From contig JAFDXK010000002.1 in the NCBI GenBank assembly GCA_018267965.1, positions 372,001-436,000 on the forward strand: 64,000 nt of DNA, written 5' to 3'. The notes below the pieces were generated by a model. The model saw nothing but the letters and a program-made list of their open reading frames with translations, was not told the DNA's origin and did not search any database. This stretch comes from Bacteroidota bacterium. GTDB taxonomy: Bacteria > Bacteroidota > Bacteroidia > Chitinophagales > Chitinophagaceae. Of the stretch, positions 43,258 through 54,215 are shown in pieces; the stretch's first letter is position 1, and the number at the start of each line of letters is the position of its first letter. The position numbers and the translations under genes are program-made.

Positions 43258-44037
43258 ATGTACCAAACATTATTGACCGATTTACAAGACGGCACTTTAG
43301 TAATTACCATCAATCGTCCGGACAAGCTGAATGCACTGAACAAAGATGTGATAGAAGAACTGGGCAAAGCATTAGACGAAGTTTACAACAACGCAGAAAT
43401 TAAAAGCGCGATTATTACAGGTGCAGGCGAAAAAGCATTTGTGGCAGGTGCAGATATTTCTGAGTTCACTAGCTTGGATGCCGCAGGTGGCGCGGCTTTA
43501 GCAAAAAAAGGTCAAGACCTTGTTTTTGATAAAATTGAAAACTCACCAAAACCAATAGTTGCTGCAGTAAATGGTTTTGCATTGGGTGGCGGTTGTGAAC
43601 TAGCGATGTCTTGTCACTTCCGTTTGGCAAGTGAAAATGCCAAATTCGGTCAGCCTGAGGTTAACTTAGGATTAATACCGGGTTATGGTGGTACACAACG
43701 TCTGACACAATTGATAGGCAAAGGCAAATCAATGGAGCTGATGATGACGGCTGATATGATTGGCGCTGCCGAAGCCAATGCATTAGGATTAGTTAATTAT
43801 GTGACACCGATTGCTGAACTTTTGGGTAAAGCGAAGGAGATATTACAAAAAATTCATACGAAAGCACCTGTGGCGGTGGCAAAAGTTATAGCCTGTGTAA
43901 ACGATGCTGCAAAGGGCGAAACAGCCGGATTTGCCAATGAAATCAAGCGTTTCGGCGAATGTTTTGCTACCGAAGACATGAAGGAAGGTACCGGAGCTTT
44001 CTTAGAAAAAAGAAAAGCTATTTTTAAAGGAAAATAA
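43258..44037 (+). CDS. Enoyl-CoA hydratase (crotonase family)
   Basis: A 259-residue hydratase. Oxyanion-hole motifs are AFVAGADISEF and ALGGGCELAMSC, with the catalytic Glu in the latter and the second Glu in GQPEVNLGLIPGYGG. It could be PaaF of phenylacetate breakdown, a beta-oxidation hydratase or a crotonase; sequence alone does not decide. It is preceded by the B12-binding gene and followed by the outer-membrane barrel gene 33 bases later. Two catalytic Glu residues favour true hydratase over isomerase activity. Confidence 0.93.
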   Translation: MYQTLLTDLQDGTLVITINRPDKLNALNKDVIEELGKALDEVYNNAEIKSAIITGAGEKAFVAGADISEFTSLDAAGGAALAKKGQDLVFDKIENSPKPIVAAVNGFALGGGCELAMSCHFRLASENAKFGQPEVNLGLIPGYGGTQRLTQLIGKGKSMELMMTADMIGAAEANALGLVNYVTPIAELLGKAKEILQKIHTKAPVAVAKVIACVNDAAKGETAGFANEIKRFGECFATEDMKEGTGAFLEKRKAIFKGK

Positions 44038-44070
44038 TTTTATTATCTTCAACGCTAAATCTCGAGTAAA

Positions 44071-45048
44071 ATGCGGAAAAAATTAGTCCGTAGCCTTTTT
44101 GCCTTATGCGTTAGCGCTGCATCATTGCCTGCGATTGCACAACCTGCTATTCCTCGCGAATATGTTGAGCACCCTGGTTTTTCTATAGGTACCAACTTTG
44201 GAATGACAGACCTGTGGGGCGATGTAGGTACACAAAGTGTTGTAGACCATTACAGCAATGGTAAATATTTTGATAAGCCATGCTTTATGGGTGGTTTGTT
44301 CGGAAGGTTTACGCCGCATCCGAGTGTAGGTTTCAGGCTGGGTATTAACTATGGTACTTTGTATGCTACAGATGCATGGAACGAAGACAAAGCAAAGAAA
44401 GCAAAATCAATAGAAGATGATGCTTTTCAACGTTACCTGCGCAATCAGGACATTAAATCAAATGTTTGGGAAGGTACTTTCCAGTTTGAATTATTCCCTT
44501 TCCGTGCTAATTCTGAAAGCCGCTCTGCAATGAGGCGCTGGCAGCCATATCTTACATTTGGTGTTGGTGTTTTTCATTATAAGCCATACAGTTCATTTAT
44601 TGACCGTGGTACTCTTGCCAAAAAATGGGTAGCAGTAGATGATTTGCATTTGGAAGGTGAGGGTTTCGAACATGACAAAGCAACCCCAACTTATGCTGAA
44701 AAAACAAAGTTCTGGCAGGTGAATGTGCCTGCAGGTTTAGGTTTGCGTTTTGATGCAAGTGATAAAATATCTTGGGGCATCGAATATCTGTATCGTTTTA
44801 CATTTACCGACAGGTTAGATAATGTGAGTGGCGACTATGTATCTGATGAATATTTAGAAAGATATTTGACTCCGGAAAAAGCAGCAGTTGCTAAGGAAAT
44901 GGCTGACAAACAGTGGGCTGTTGACCCGGGTGCTAAAGCACAACCCTGGACAAAAAGAGGTAATAAAGATGACAAAGATGGTTATTCAACTATCTCTATT
45001 ATGTTGATATATAAATTTCAAACTAATAAAACTCCATGGTGGTATTAA
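44071..45048 (+). CDS. Outer-membrane beta-barrel protein, DUF6089/PorG-like
   Basis: A 325-residue protein with a signal peptide (SLFALCVSAASLPAIAQ). The mature part begins with amphipathic strands FSIGTNFGMTDLWGDVG and continues in barrel-like alternation (GGLFGRFTPHPSVGFRLGIN, then QPYLTFGVGVFHYKP). The order resembles DUF6089, the family of the T9SS accessory protein PorG. The distance of only a ruvA gene to sprA makes this reading attractive, but it is not certain. A strong terminator follows, so it is not in the sprA transcript. Confidence 0.72.
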   Translation: MRKKLVRSLFALCVSAASLPAIAQPAIPREYVEHPGFSIGTNFGMTDLWGDVGTQSVVDHYSNGKYFDKPCFMGGLFGRFTPHPSVGFRLGINYGTLYATDAWNEDKAKKAKSIEDDAFQRYLRNQDIKSNVWEGTFQFELFPFRANSESRSAMRRWQPYLTFGVGVFHYKPYSSFIDRGTLAKKWVAVDDLHLEGEGFEHDKATPTYAEKTKFWQVNVPAGLGLRFDASDKISWGIEYLYRFTFTDRLDNVSGDYVSDEYLERYLTPEKAAVAKEMADKQWAVDPGAKAQPWTKRGNKDDKDGYSTISIMLIYKFQTNKTPWWY

Positions 45049-45072
45049 TACCGCCCATTATACTTAAATTAC

Positions 45073-45104
45073 AGAGCGGTATGTTTACATACCGCTCTTT
45101 TTTT
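45073..45104 (+). terminator. Terminator after the beta-barrel gene
   Basis: The 11-base-pair stem AGAGCGGTATG / CATACCGCTCT with a TTTA loop, followed by a T run. Confidence 0.92.
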
Positions 45105-45127
45105 CAAAGAGAAATCTACACCAATCT

Positions 45128-45706
45128 ATGTTCGCATACCTTGAAGGAGAAATCGTTCATAAGACACCTTCATTGCTCTACCTTGCTGTAAATGGTACGG
45201 GCTATGAGGTGAATATCACTTTGCAGACATACAGCAGAATTCAGGATAAAGATAAATGCAGGTTATATACGCATTTGCAGATACGTGAAGATGCATGGGT
45301 ATTATATGGTTTTGCTGATGAAACAGAGCGAACCACTTTCAGGTTGTTATTAGGCATCAATGGTGTAGGTGCTGCAACTGCACGAATCATTTTATCATCA
45401 TTAACTCCTGAGGAATTGAATCGTGCTATTGCAATGGAGGATACGCAAACATTAGAAAAAGTAAAAGGAATAGGTGCAAAGACAGCTCAACGTATTATCC
45501 TGGAATTAAAAGGGAAGATGCTTTTGCATAAAAATAATGCCGCTTTATCAATACCGGCGCACAATACAAAGGAGTCTGATGCGTTATTTGCATTAGTAAA
45601 TCTCGGCATCAACAAGGCTGTTGCCGAAGGAGCTATTAAAAAAATAAAGGACGCTTCTGCACTCAGCGTGGAAGAGTTGATAAAACAGGCACTAAGAGTG
45701 CTATAA
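45128..45706 (+). CDS. ruvA: Holliday junction branch migration protein RuvA
   Basis: A 192-residue protein. The N-terminal OB fold starts MFAYLEGEIVHKTPSLLYL; the helix-hairpin-helix pair reads LLGINGVGAATARIILSSL and KVKGIGAKTAQRIILELKGK; the C-terminal RuvB-binding domain ends with ALFALVNLGINKAVAEGAI. RuvA tetramers hold the four-way junction for RuvB. Its position directly before sprA, 21 bases apart, is conserved with Flavobacterium. Confidence 0.96.
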   Translation: MFAYLEGEIVHKTPSLLYLAVNGTGYEVNITLQTYSRIQDKDKCRLYTHLQIREDAWVLYGFADETERTTFRLLLGINGVGAATARIILSSLTPEELNRAIAMEDTQTLEKVKGIGAKTAQRIILELKGKMLLHKNNAALSIPAHNTKESDALFALVNLGINKAVAEGAIKKIKDASALSVEELIKQALRVL

Positions 45707-45727
45707 ACCTAAAGGAACGTAAGGCAG

Positions 45728-48700
45728 ATGCAGAAGAGTAATTTTGGTTATAAACTTTTCTTCTTAATAGCGTTGGTAGTAACCATCGCTAATGCCGCTG
45801 CGCACGATTATGACAATCCTCATGAATATGATGACCCTGCTGCACCTGAGGATACTACCAAGAAAAGTACACCCAGCCCGCGTGATACCAGCCTTAAATT
45901 TCCTATTTACGATCATAACGGAACTGCAGGTGAAAAAAATCCTTCCAGCATAGATCTTAAAGATCCTTCTAACATCAATAAAGATGTTCAATACAATCCT
46001 GATGAAAAACGTTATTATTTTAATGAAAGGGTTGGTAAAGAAGATTACAGGCCATCAACCTACATGACGACTGATGAATATCTCAAGTATCGTGGCAAGA
46101 CTGATGAGGATGCATATTGGAAACGCAGGATGGATGCATTGTCATTGTTCAGTAAAAAACCTACGATGCCTACTATGTATCGTGAAGGGCTTTTTGACAG
46201 GATATTCGGAGGCAATACCATTTCTGTTCGTCCGCAGGGTAATGTGGATGTAACCTTTGGTGGTAACTGGCAGCATATTCAAAACCCTACTTTGCCTCAG
46301 CGCGCACAAAAGTATGGTGTGTTTGATTTTGATATGCAGATGAACATCAACCTGCTGGCAACGGTTGGTGATAAACTGAAATTGAATATCAGTAATAATA
46401 CTAAAGCAACTTTCGATTATCAGAACATTCAAAAACTGGAGTATACAGGTAAGGAAGATGAGATCATTAAAAAAATAGAAGCAGGTAATATTAGTTTCCC
46501 GCTCAAGAGTTCACTCATCACAGGTGTACAATCTTTATTCGGTTTAAAAACACAATTACAATTCGGGCGCTTATGGGTAACGGCTGCAGTTGCACAACAA
46601 CGTTCTAAGCGTCAAAGTGTTACTATACAAGGCGGTTCACAAACACAGACTTTTGCTATCAAGGCTGATGATTACGAGGAAAACAGACACTTCTTACTTT
46701 CTCAATACTTCAGAAATAATTATAACAATGCACTTAAAAGTTTCCCGATAATTAATTCGCAGGTTACTATCAACAAAATAGAAGTATGGGTGACAAATAA
46801 GACGGGTGCAACAGATGGTGTGCGTAGTGTTTATGCATTCATGGATTTAGGTGAGAAAGACCCATACAAAACTACATTGATGCCAGCAGCCAAAAACATT
46901 CCTTACAACCTGCCCGACAATAATGCCAACCAACTTTATTATTTACTACAACAAAATCCCGCAGCACGTATACCAAGCCAGGCTACTACTGCTATAACAG
47001 GTACAGCAGGGCTTGCTAATGGTTCCGACTTTTTCAATCTTACTGCAAGAAAATTGAACTCTACTGAATACTCGTTCAACCCGAGGTTAGGTTATATATC
47101 ACTCAACACGCAGCTCAACCCTGACGATATCCTGGCTGTTGCTTATCGTTATACATACAATGGTAAAGTATACCAGGTGGGTGAGTTTGCAGAAGACTTA
47201 CCACCATTACCGAATCAGGGACAAAATTCAACAGACCAACGTGTGCTCTTCTTGAAATTGCTGAAAGGAAACTCTCTTGCACCAACCTTACCTACATGGA
47301 AGCTGATGATGAAAAACGTTTACGCTTTAGGAGGTCTTGGAGTATCTAAAGATGAATTCAGGTTGAACATTCTGTATCAAGATCCCGGCGGTGGCGAGAA
47401 ACGTTACTTGCCTGAAGGCGACCATGTGGGCGAACCATTGTTGTCATTACTTAACCTCGACAGATTAAACATTCAGAATGACCCTGCTCCTGACGGTATC
47501 TTTGACTTTGTAGAAGGTGTTACCATCAATCCGCAACAAGGTAAGGTTATATTTCCTGTACTAGAACCATTTGGTAGTGATTTAAAACCTGTTATCGGTA
47601 GTTCCAGTCAGCTTGAAAAAAAATACTTGTACACCATACTCTATGACTCTACTAAAACAATAGCCAAACAATTTCAACAGAATAACCGATACATTATCAG
47701 GGGCTCTTACAAATCACAATCATCTTCTGAGGTATTCTTAGGAGGTTTTAATATCCCTCAGGGTTCAGTGTCGGTATCTGCAGGCGGACAGAAATTGATT
47801 GAGAATGTTGACTACCAGATAGATTATGGTTTGGGAAGATTAAAAATTCTGAACACCGGTATTCTAAATTCAGGCATCCCTATTAATGTACAATATGAAG
47901 ACAATGCGACATTTGGTTTTCAGCAGCAAAACTTCTTGGGACTCAGACTAGAATATTTCCTCAACAGGAAATTGTCCATCGGTGGTACATACATGAAGTT
48001 GAGCGAACGGCCATTTACGCAAAAAACTACCGTTGGCGAAGACCCTATCAAGAATACGGTATTAGGTCTTGATGCAAACTACCAGTCAGAGTCTCCGGCG
48101 CTTACACGTTTGCTTGATAAATTACCAATCTATTCTACCACAACACCATCTCTCATTACTGTATCGGGCGAGGTCGCCTCTTTGTTGCCTAACCATGCCA
48201 AACAAATCAACTCACTCGATCCGGAAGGTTCCGTTTACATCGATGATTTTGAAGGTACAAGGGGTTCTTATGATATGAAGTTTCCTGCAAATGCATGGTC
48301 ACTTGCAAGTACACCTGTTGGTGCGGTAGACAAAACAGGCAAAATACTTTTCCCCGAAGCTACAGACAATGATAAACTGTCTTATGGTAAGAACCGTGCC
48401 AGGCTTGCATGGTATTTCTTGGAGCCTACTTTGGTTGACCCAAGTACTGGTATACCATCTTATGTAAAAACTGACCCAAACCAGCACTATATCCGCTTGG
48501 TACAGCAACAGGATGTTTTCCCTAATAAGTCAAATCAAACTTTACAAAACGCACTATCTACTTTAGACCTTGCTTTTTATCCTAAAGAACGTGGTCCATA
48601 TAACTACGATGCAACAGCTCTTGATGCTGATGGTAAGTTGAAAAATCCGCGTGACAGATGGGGTGGTATCATGCGATATGTAGATAACAGTGACTTTGAG

Positions 48701-51700
48701 CAATCGAATGTTGAGTTTGTAGAGTTTTGGATGATGGATCCGTTCATTGGAAACACTGGTTCTCCCGGAGGTACGCTTTACCTCAATCTGGGTAATGTGT
48801 CTGAAGATGTGTTGAAAGACTCACATAAGTTTTATGAAAATGGTATTGCCTATCCTAAAAATACAGGACAGTTAGATAAAAGCATCTGGGGATACCAACC
48901 TAAGTTGCAACAACAAATTACACGTGCATTTGATAATGATGCACAGGCAAGAGCCGTGCAGGATGTAGGCTATGATGGATTGGATGACGAAGAGGAAAAA
49001 GCATTCTTTGCTCAATACCTTGCAGATGTTGCGAACGTTGTTACTAACCAGGCTGCTAAGCAGGCAATAAACGACGACCCCGCTGCAGATGATTACCACT
49101 ATTTCAGGGGCAGTGATTATGATAACAACGAACCGGGTGTATTAGGCAGGTATAAAAAATTCAATAACTCACAAGGCAACTCACCTGTAACAGAAGCAAA
49201 TTCAGCCTTCTCATCAGCAAGCACTACCATACCTGAATCTGAAGACATTAATCGTGATAATACACTTAACGAAGCCGAAGACTATTATCAATACCGAATT
49301 GACCTAAACCCTGCAATGGATGTAGGCAGCAGCTACATTGTAAATAAAGTAACCAGCAATGTGAAATTGCCAAATGGTTCTACTGAACCGGAAACATGGT
49401 ATCAGTTTAAAATACCTATTCGCGAATACACAAATAAGATAGGTAACATAGCTGACTTCCGGTCAATAAGGTTTATCCGCCTTTTTGCAGCAGGTTTTCA
49501 GGATAGTGTTATTATGCGCTTTGCCCGCCTCGAATTAGGCAGAAACAACTGGCGCAGGTATATGTTCTCTTTGCTGAACCCCGGCGAGAATATTCCTATA
49601 GAAAATCAAAATGCTACAGATTTTGCGGTAACATCAGTAAGCCTTGAAGAAAATGGTTTGAGACAACCTATTCCTTATGTAATGCCTCCGGGCGTACAAC
49701 GCCAGTTACAAAATGTTTCAAACGGACAAACCATACAACAAAATGAACAGGCTTTAGCAGTGCAGGTATGTAACCTGAAAGATGGTGACATCCGCGCTGT
49801 ATATAAAGAAGTAGGTGTAGATATGCGCCAGTTTGGTAGTATCAGGATGTTCATCCATGCTGAGTCTCAGGTAGGTGCAACCCCGCTAAAAGATGGTGAT
49901 GTTCGTGCAGTTATTCGTATTGGTAGTGACTTCACCAATAACTATTACGAATACCAGATGCCGCTCAAAATAACACCTCCCGGCACCAGTGATGCAGATA
50001 ATATTTGGCCCGAAGCTAACCGTTTAGACCTGGTATTAAATGACCTTGTGAACGTTAAGACAGAGCGTAATTCAAAAGGAATTGCCGCATTTATACCATA
50101 TTCGGTAACAGATGCTAAAGGCAACTATATCACTGTAGTTGGTAATCCTAATATAGGTGATGCAAAAACTATCATGCTGGGTATTGCCAATCCTAAGAAA
50201 ACACCGAAAACAACAAACGATGACGGGTTAGCAAAATGTACTGAAGTATGGTTCAATGAAATGCGCATGACAGGTCTAAACGAAAAACCGGGTTATGCCG
50301 CATCAGGAAAAGTAGCGATACAGCTTGCGGACTTGGGTGCAGTTAATTTGGGTGGTAGTATGCATACTGCCGGTTATGGAAACATAGACCAAAAACTAAA
50401 TCAGCGTTATAGAGATAATTATTATCAGTACAATGCATCTACAAACCTTAACCTGGGTAAGATGATGCCGAGAAAGTGGGGAGTACAGTTGCCTGCTTTT
50501 ATAGGATATTCAGAAAATATCAGCAACCCTCAATATGACCCTTACGACCTTGACGTAAAATATAAAGACAAGCTCAACTCTGCCAAGGACGATGCACAAC
50601 GCGATTCAATGCGTAAAGTGGCACAGGATTTTACTTCTATTACCAGCTTCAATGTCAATAACGTAAGGATATTGGGTAACCCTGAAAAACAATCTGCTAC
50701 ACGCATGCCGTGGAGCATAAAAAACTTTGATATCAGCTATGCCTACAACAGGCAGTATAAAAGAAACCCTACTGTAGAAAAAGATGAATTAGTAAACAAT
50801 AAATTCGGTCTTACTTACACCTATAATATCAAAGCAAAATCTATTGAGCCATTAAAGAGAGTCATTCACTCTAAGTCAAGATGGATGTCTTTGGTAAAAG
50901 ATTTCAATGTCAACTTGCTACCGGCAAACTTTACGTTCCGCACAGATCTTAACAGGATAGTTGATGAAAATAAAGTGCGTAATGTATCGGATGCGTTGAT
51001 TTCTATTCCGCCTACTTACTATAAAAACTTTACCTGGATACGAGTTTATACATTGCGTTGGGAACTTACCCGCTCATTGGCATTTGATTATTCAGCAACC
51101 AATACATCGCGTGTGGATGAACCCTACGGTAAAACAAATACACCGGAAAAACGCGATAGCCTTTGGAGAAAAATAGAAACATTCGGACGCAATACTATTT
51201 ACGACCAGAAATTCAATGCATCATATAGTGTGCCGCTCTCGAAAATACCCGCTACAGATTGGACTACATTGAGGTTGCAGTATGGTGCAAATTATACCTG
51301 GACTGCTGCGTCTCAGTTAGCAAGGTCACAAGGTAATATTATTACCAACTCTCAAAGCAAAACAGCTACGGTTGATTTGCAATTCTCACAACTATACAAT
51401 AAAAACAGGTGGTTGCGTGCAGTAAATATGCCTAAGCCCCCATCTGTAAAAAGTAATGATAAGAAAAATGAAAAGGCAGAAATCATAAATGGTAATAATG
51501 CTAAAGACCTGACTTCTAAAAAAGATACTCTGGCATCTAAAAAGAAAAAAGGTAAAAGCCAATCTACTGCAGCAGCAGACTCCGCTGCAAAGGATATTGC
51601 TGCAATGGCATCAAAGATGACAGACAAGCAACTGGATTCCATGCATAAAGCTCAAAAAGCACAAGAGCTTGCCAAGTTGAAGGCAGAAAAGGAAAAGAAA

Positions 51701-53179
51701 AAGAAAGACAGAATAGCAGCGCGCAAAAAGAAAAGAGCATCAGCGCCGGATATTACAAATGGCGAACGTTTTGTTGGCAGGTTGCTCACGATGGTGAAGC
51801 AAACTAAAGTGACTTTAACTGAAACAAGTGGTTCAACCTTACCTGGTTGGATGGATAGCACACGTTTCCTTGGTATCAATACTAACAGTGGTGCTCCGGG
51901 CTTTGGGTATGTGTATGGTATGCAGCCCGACAGGTCATGGATAGAATCACAAGCAATTGCGGGTAGGCTCAGCAGGGATAGTTTATTCAATGCACAGTTC
52001 CAGCAACAGTATTCACAAAACTTAAACTTTACAACCACACTCGAACCTATTAAAGACCTGCGTATAGATGTGTCACTGACACGCTCATTCAGTAAAACGC
52101 ATAGCGAATTATTTAAAGATACCAGTTTGTCAGGCGTAGGCGATTTCACACACAACAACCCATACGAAACAGGTTCATTCACCAGCACTATTATAGGTAT
52201 AAAAACAATGTTCCAGGGTTCTGATATCAATTCCGGGCCATTCAAACAGTTTTTAGATAACAGGGCGATAGTATCAGACAGGTTGAGTAAAAACAACCCT
52301 TACAGCAATGACGTGCGCGACCCTAACGACCCGAATTATAAAAAAGGCTACACCGGATATTCACAAGACGTGCTTGTGCCTTCATTCATTGCGGCATACA
52401 CCGGCAAGAGTGCAGATAAGATAGGCCTTGTAGAACAAAACAGTTCTTCAATACGCAGCAATCCATTCCGCAATTTTTCGCCAATGCCTAACTGGCGTAT
52501 CACATACAATGGTCTGAACAAGATACCTGCTATAGCGCAACGCATGAGTAATTTAGTGTTGTCGCATTCATATACAGGTACATTGTCCATGAATAGCTTT
52601 GTATCTGCATTATACTATCAGGATATCTACAGCCTCGGCTTCCCATCATTTATAGATTCCAATTCCGGCAACTTCATACCTTTCTACCAGGTTCCTAACG
52701 TTACCATTTCCGAATCATTCAACCCGTTGTTTGGTATTGATGGTGCTTTCAAGAGTGGTCTTAGTCTAAGGTTTGATTATCGCAAATCACGCAATGTGTC
52801 TTTAAGTATGGTTGACTTCCAGGTGAGTGAAACCAAAAGCACAGAATATATTATAGGCATGGGCTACCGCATACATGGTTTAGTGCTGCCTTTTGAGATT
52901 TTAGGCACAAAACGCCTGAAAAAAGACATTAATATAAAAGTTGATGTAGGCCTGCGGGATGATAAAAGCAGTAATAGCTATCTGGCACAAAATCTGAATG
53001 TAGTGACACGTGGTCAGAAGGTAATTACTATTTCGCCGTCTATAGATTATATAGTAAGCGATAAACTTACCCTACGCTTCTTCTACGATAGAAGACAAAG
53101 TATACCATACGTATCTACTTCTTATCCAACCACTACTACAAGGGCAGGGGTAACGCTCAGGTTCATTTTCGCTCAGTAG
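45728..53179 (+). CDS. sprA: SprA, T9SS outer-membrane translocon / gliding protein
   Basis: A 2483-residue giant beta-barrel through which type IX cargo crosses the outer membrane. It has an N-terminal signal peptide (YKLFFLIALVVTIANAAA) and repeated long regions of alternating strands; the final residues are TRAGVTLRFIFAQ, an outer-membrane C-terminus ending in Gln. The SprA segments IYDSTKTIAKQFQQNNRYI, NSLDPEGSVYIDDFEGTR and YMFSLLNPGENIP can be read. Residues about 1900-2005 are a Lys/Ala/Glu-rich insert between strands. The length matches SprA of other Bacteroidota, and ruvA upstream matches Flavobacterium gene order. Confidence 0.96.
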   Translation: MQKSNFGYKLFFLIALVVTIANAAAHDYDNPHEYDDPAAPEDTTKKSTPSPRDTSLKFPIYDHNGTAGEKNPSSIDLKDPSNINKDVQYNPDEKRYYFNERVGKEDYRPSTYMTTDEYLKYRGKTDEDAYWKRRMDALSLFSKKPTMPTMYREGLFDRIFGGNTISVRPQGNVDVTFGGNWQHIQNPTLPQRAQKYGVFDFDMQMNINLLATVGDKLKLNISNNTKATFDYQNIQKLEYTGKEDEIIKKIEAGNISFPLKSSLITGVQSLFGLKTQLQFGRLWVTAAVAQQRSKRQSVTIQGGSQTQTFAIKADDYEENRHFLLSQYFRNNYNNALKSFPIINSQVTINKIEVWVTNKTGATDGVRSVYAFMDLGEKDPYKTTLMPAAKNIPYNLPDNNANQLYYLLQQNPAARIPSQATTAITGTAGLANGSDFFNLTARKLNSTEYSFNPRLGYISLNTQLNPDDILAVAYRYTYNGKVYQVGEFAEDLPPLPNQGQNSTDQRVLFLKLLKGNSLAPTLPTWKLMMKNVYALGGLGVSKDEFRLNILYQDPGGGEKRYLPEGDHVGEPLLSLLNLDRLNIQNDPAPDGIFDFVEGVTINPQQGKVIFPVLEPFGSDLKPVIGSSSQLEKKYLYTILYDSTKTIAKQFQQNNRYIIRGSYKSQSSSEVFLGGFNIPQGSVSVSAGGQKLIENVDYQIDYGLGRLKILNTGILNSGIPINVQYEDNATFGFQQQNFLGLRLEYFLNRKLSIGGTYMKLSERPFTQKTTVGEDPIKNTVLGLDANYQSESPALTRLLDKLPIYSTTTPSLITVSGEVASLLPNHAKQINSLDPEGSVYIDDFEGTRGSYDMKFPANAWSLASTPVGAVDKTGKILFPEATDNDKLSYGKNRARLAWYFLEPTLVDPSTGIPSYVKTDPNQHYIRLVQQQDVFPNKSNQTLQNALSTLDLAFYPKERGPYNYDATALDADGKLKNPRDRWGGIMRYVDNSDFEQSNVEFVEFWMMDPFIGNTGSPGGTLYLNLGNVSEDVLKDSHKFYENGIAYPKNTGQLDKSIWGYQPKLQQQITRAFDNDAQARAVQDVGYDGLDDEEEKAFFAQYLADVANVVTNQAAKQAINDDPAADDYHYFRGSDYDNNEPGVLGRYKKFNNSQGNSPVTEANSAFSSASTTIPESEDINRDNTLNEAEDYYQYRIDLNPAMDVGSSYIVNKVTSNVKLPNGSTEPETWYQFKIPIREYTNKIGNIADFRSIRFIRLFAAGFQDSVIMRFARLELGRNNWRRYMFSLLNPGENIPIENQNATDFAVTSVSLEENGLRQPIPYVMPPGVQRQLQNVSNGQTIQQNEQALAVQVCNLKDGDIRAVYKEVGVDMRQFGSIRMFIHAESQVGATPLKDGDVRAVIRIGSDFTNNYYEYQMPLKITPPGTSDADNIWPEANRLDLVLNDLVNVKTERNSKGIAAFIPYSVTDAKGNYITVVGNPNIGDAKTIMLGIANPKKTPKTTNDDGLAKCTEVWFNEMRMTGLNEKPGYAASGKVAIQLADLGAVNLGGSMHTAGYGNIDQKLNQRYRDNYYQYNASTNLNLGKMMPRKWGVQLPAFIGYSENISNPQYDPYDLDVKYKDKLNSAKDDAQRDSMRKVAQDFTSITSFNVNNVRILGNPEKQSATRMPWSIKNFDISYAYNRQYKRNPTVEKDELVNNKFGLTYTYNIKAKSIEPLKRVIHSKSRWMSLVKDFNVNLLPANFTFRTDLNRIVDENKVRNVSDALISIPPTYYKNFTWIRVYTLRWELTRSLAFDYSATNTSRVDEPYGKTNTPEKRDSLWRKIETFGRNTIYDQKFNASYSVPLSKIPATDWTTLRLQYGANYTWTAASQLARSQGNIITNSQSKTATVDLQFSQLYNKNRWLRAVNMPKPPSVKSNDKKNEKAEIINGNNAKDLTSKKDTLASKKKKGKSQSTAAADSAAKDIAAMASKMTDKQLDSMHKAQKAQELAKLKAEKEKKKKDRIAARKKKRASAPDITNGERFVGRLLTMVKQTKVTLTETSGSTLPGWMDSTRFLGINTNSGAPGFGYVYGMQPDRSWIESQAIAGRLSRDSLFNAQFQQQYSQNLNFTTTLEPIKDLRIDVSLTRSFSKTHSELFKDTSLSGVGDFTHNNPYETGSFTSTIIGIKTMFQGSDINSGPFKQFLDNRAIVSDRLSKNNPYSNDVRDPNDPNYKKGYTGYSQDVLVPSFIAAYTGKSADKIGLVEQNSSSIRSNPFRNFSPMPNWRITYNGLNKIPAIAQRMSNLVLSHSYTGTLSMNSFVSALYYQDIYSLGFPSFIDSNSGNFIPFYQVPNVTISESFNPLFGIDGAFKSGLSLRFDYRKSRNVSLSMVDFQVSETKSTEYIIGMGYRIHGLVLPFEILGTKRLKKDINIKVDVGLRDDKSSNSYLAQNLNVVTRGQKVITISPSIDYIVSDKLTLRFFYDRRQSIPYVSTSYPTTTTRAGVTLRFIFAQ

Positions 53180-53218
53180 TTCTACATATAGTTATAAACT
53201 TCTTTACGTCTTATGTGT

Positions 53219-53226
53219 TATCTTTG
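53219..53226 (+). promoter_or_regulatory. -7 element before the paaABC operon
   Basis: TATCTTTG fits TAnnTTTG and lies 21 bases before the paaA ATG, so the paa genes can be transcribed independently of sprA. A standard -33 element is not evident. Confidence 0.5.
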
Positions 53227-53247
53227 TACACTCAAAATTTGTATTAA

Positions 53248-54204
53248 ATGACGGTACATTCTTTTCAGGAACACTTTGATAAGAAGATAGACGATGAGGT
53301 GATGATAGAACCCCGCGATTGGATGCCTGACGATTACAGGAAAACACTCATCCGCCAGATATCACAGCACGCTCATAGCGAGATAGTGGGGATGCTTCCT
53401 GAAGGTAACTGGATAACACGTGCCCCAAGTTTGCGCCGTAAGGCAGTATTGTTGGCAAAAGTGCAGGATGAAGGTGGACATGGATTGTATTTATATAGTG
53501 CAGCAGAGACATTAGGCATCAGCCGTGATGAAATGCTGGACCAATTACATACAGGTAAAGCAAAATATTCTTCTATATTCAATTACCCGTCACTCACTTG
53601 GGCAGATATGGGTGCTATAGGTTGGTTGGTTGATGGCGCTGCCATTATGAACCAGGTGCCGTTATGCCGTACCTCTTATGGGCCTTATGCACGAGCTATG
53701 GTGCGTGTGTGTAAGGAAGAAAGCTTTCACCAACGCCAGGGTTTTGAAATAATGCTTACCCTTTCCAACGGTACCGAAGTGCAAAAGAAAATGGCTCAGG
53801 ATGCATTAAACCGCTGGTGGTGGCCATCTATTATGATGTTTGGACCGCCTGATGCTGATAGCCCGCATACAGCACAAAGTATGCGTTGGAGAATTAAGCG
53901 TTTTACAAATGATGAATTGCGTCAGAAGTTTATAGATGTAACAGTGGAACAAGCTAAGCTGATAGGTTTAACTGTTCCTGACCCTGATTTGAAATGGAAT
54001 GATGCAACAGGTCATTACGATTATGGTGCTATCAATTGGGATGAATTCTGGAATGTGGTAAAAGGCAATGGCCCTTGTAACAAAGAACGCCTCGAAGCAC
54101 GTAAGAAAGCATGGGAAGATGGTGCATGGGTGCGCGATGCAGCACTCGCATATTCTAAAAAACGCAAGGCAAGAAAAGAGAACAATAAAACACTCGCTGC
54201 TTAA
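53248..54204 (+). CDS. paaA: 1,2-phenylacetyl-CoA epoxidase catalytic subunit A
   Basis: A 318-residue diiron oxygenase subunit of phenylacetyl-CoA ring epoxidation. Diiron ligand regions are visible in [20 protein letters not shown] (Glu/His) and [17 protein letters not shown] (Glu/Glu/His). The start is the ATG at 53248. It is followed by paaB after 11 bases. The C-terminal [15 protein letters not shown] is a basic tail. The length is as in E. coli PaaA (309). Confidence 0.96.
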   Translation: MTVHSFQEHFDKKIDDEVMIEPRDWMPDDYRKTLIRQISQHAHSEIVGMLPEGNWITRAPSLRRKAVLLAKVQDEGGHGLYLYSAAETLGISRDEMLDQLHTGKAKYSSIFNYPSLTWADMGAIGWLVDGAAIMNQVPLCRTSYGPYARAMVRVCKEESFHQRQGFEIMLTLSNGTEVQKKMAQDALNRWWWPSIMMFGPPDADSPHTAQSMRWRIKRFTNDELRQKFIDVTVEQAKLIGLTVPDPDLKWNDATGHYDYGAINWDEFWNVVKGNGPCNKERLEARKKAWEDGAWVRDAALAYSKKRKARKENNKTLAA

Positions 54205-54215
54205 TTTAAAGACAA

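Noticed and set aside
51652..52296. 214-residue minus-strand ORF inside sprA
   Set aside because: It lies wholly within sprA, has no family resemblance, and its product looks like a random frame.
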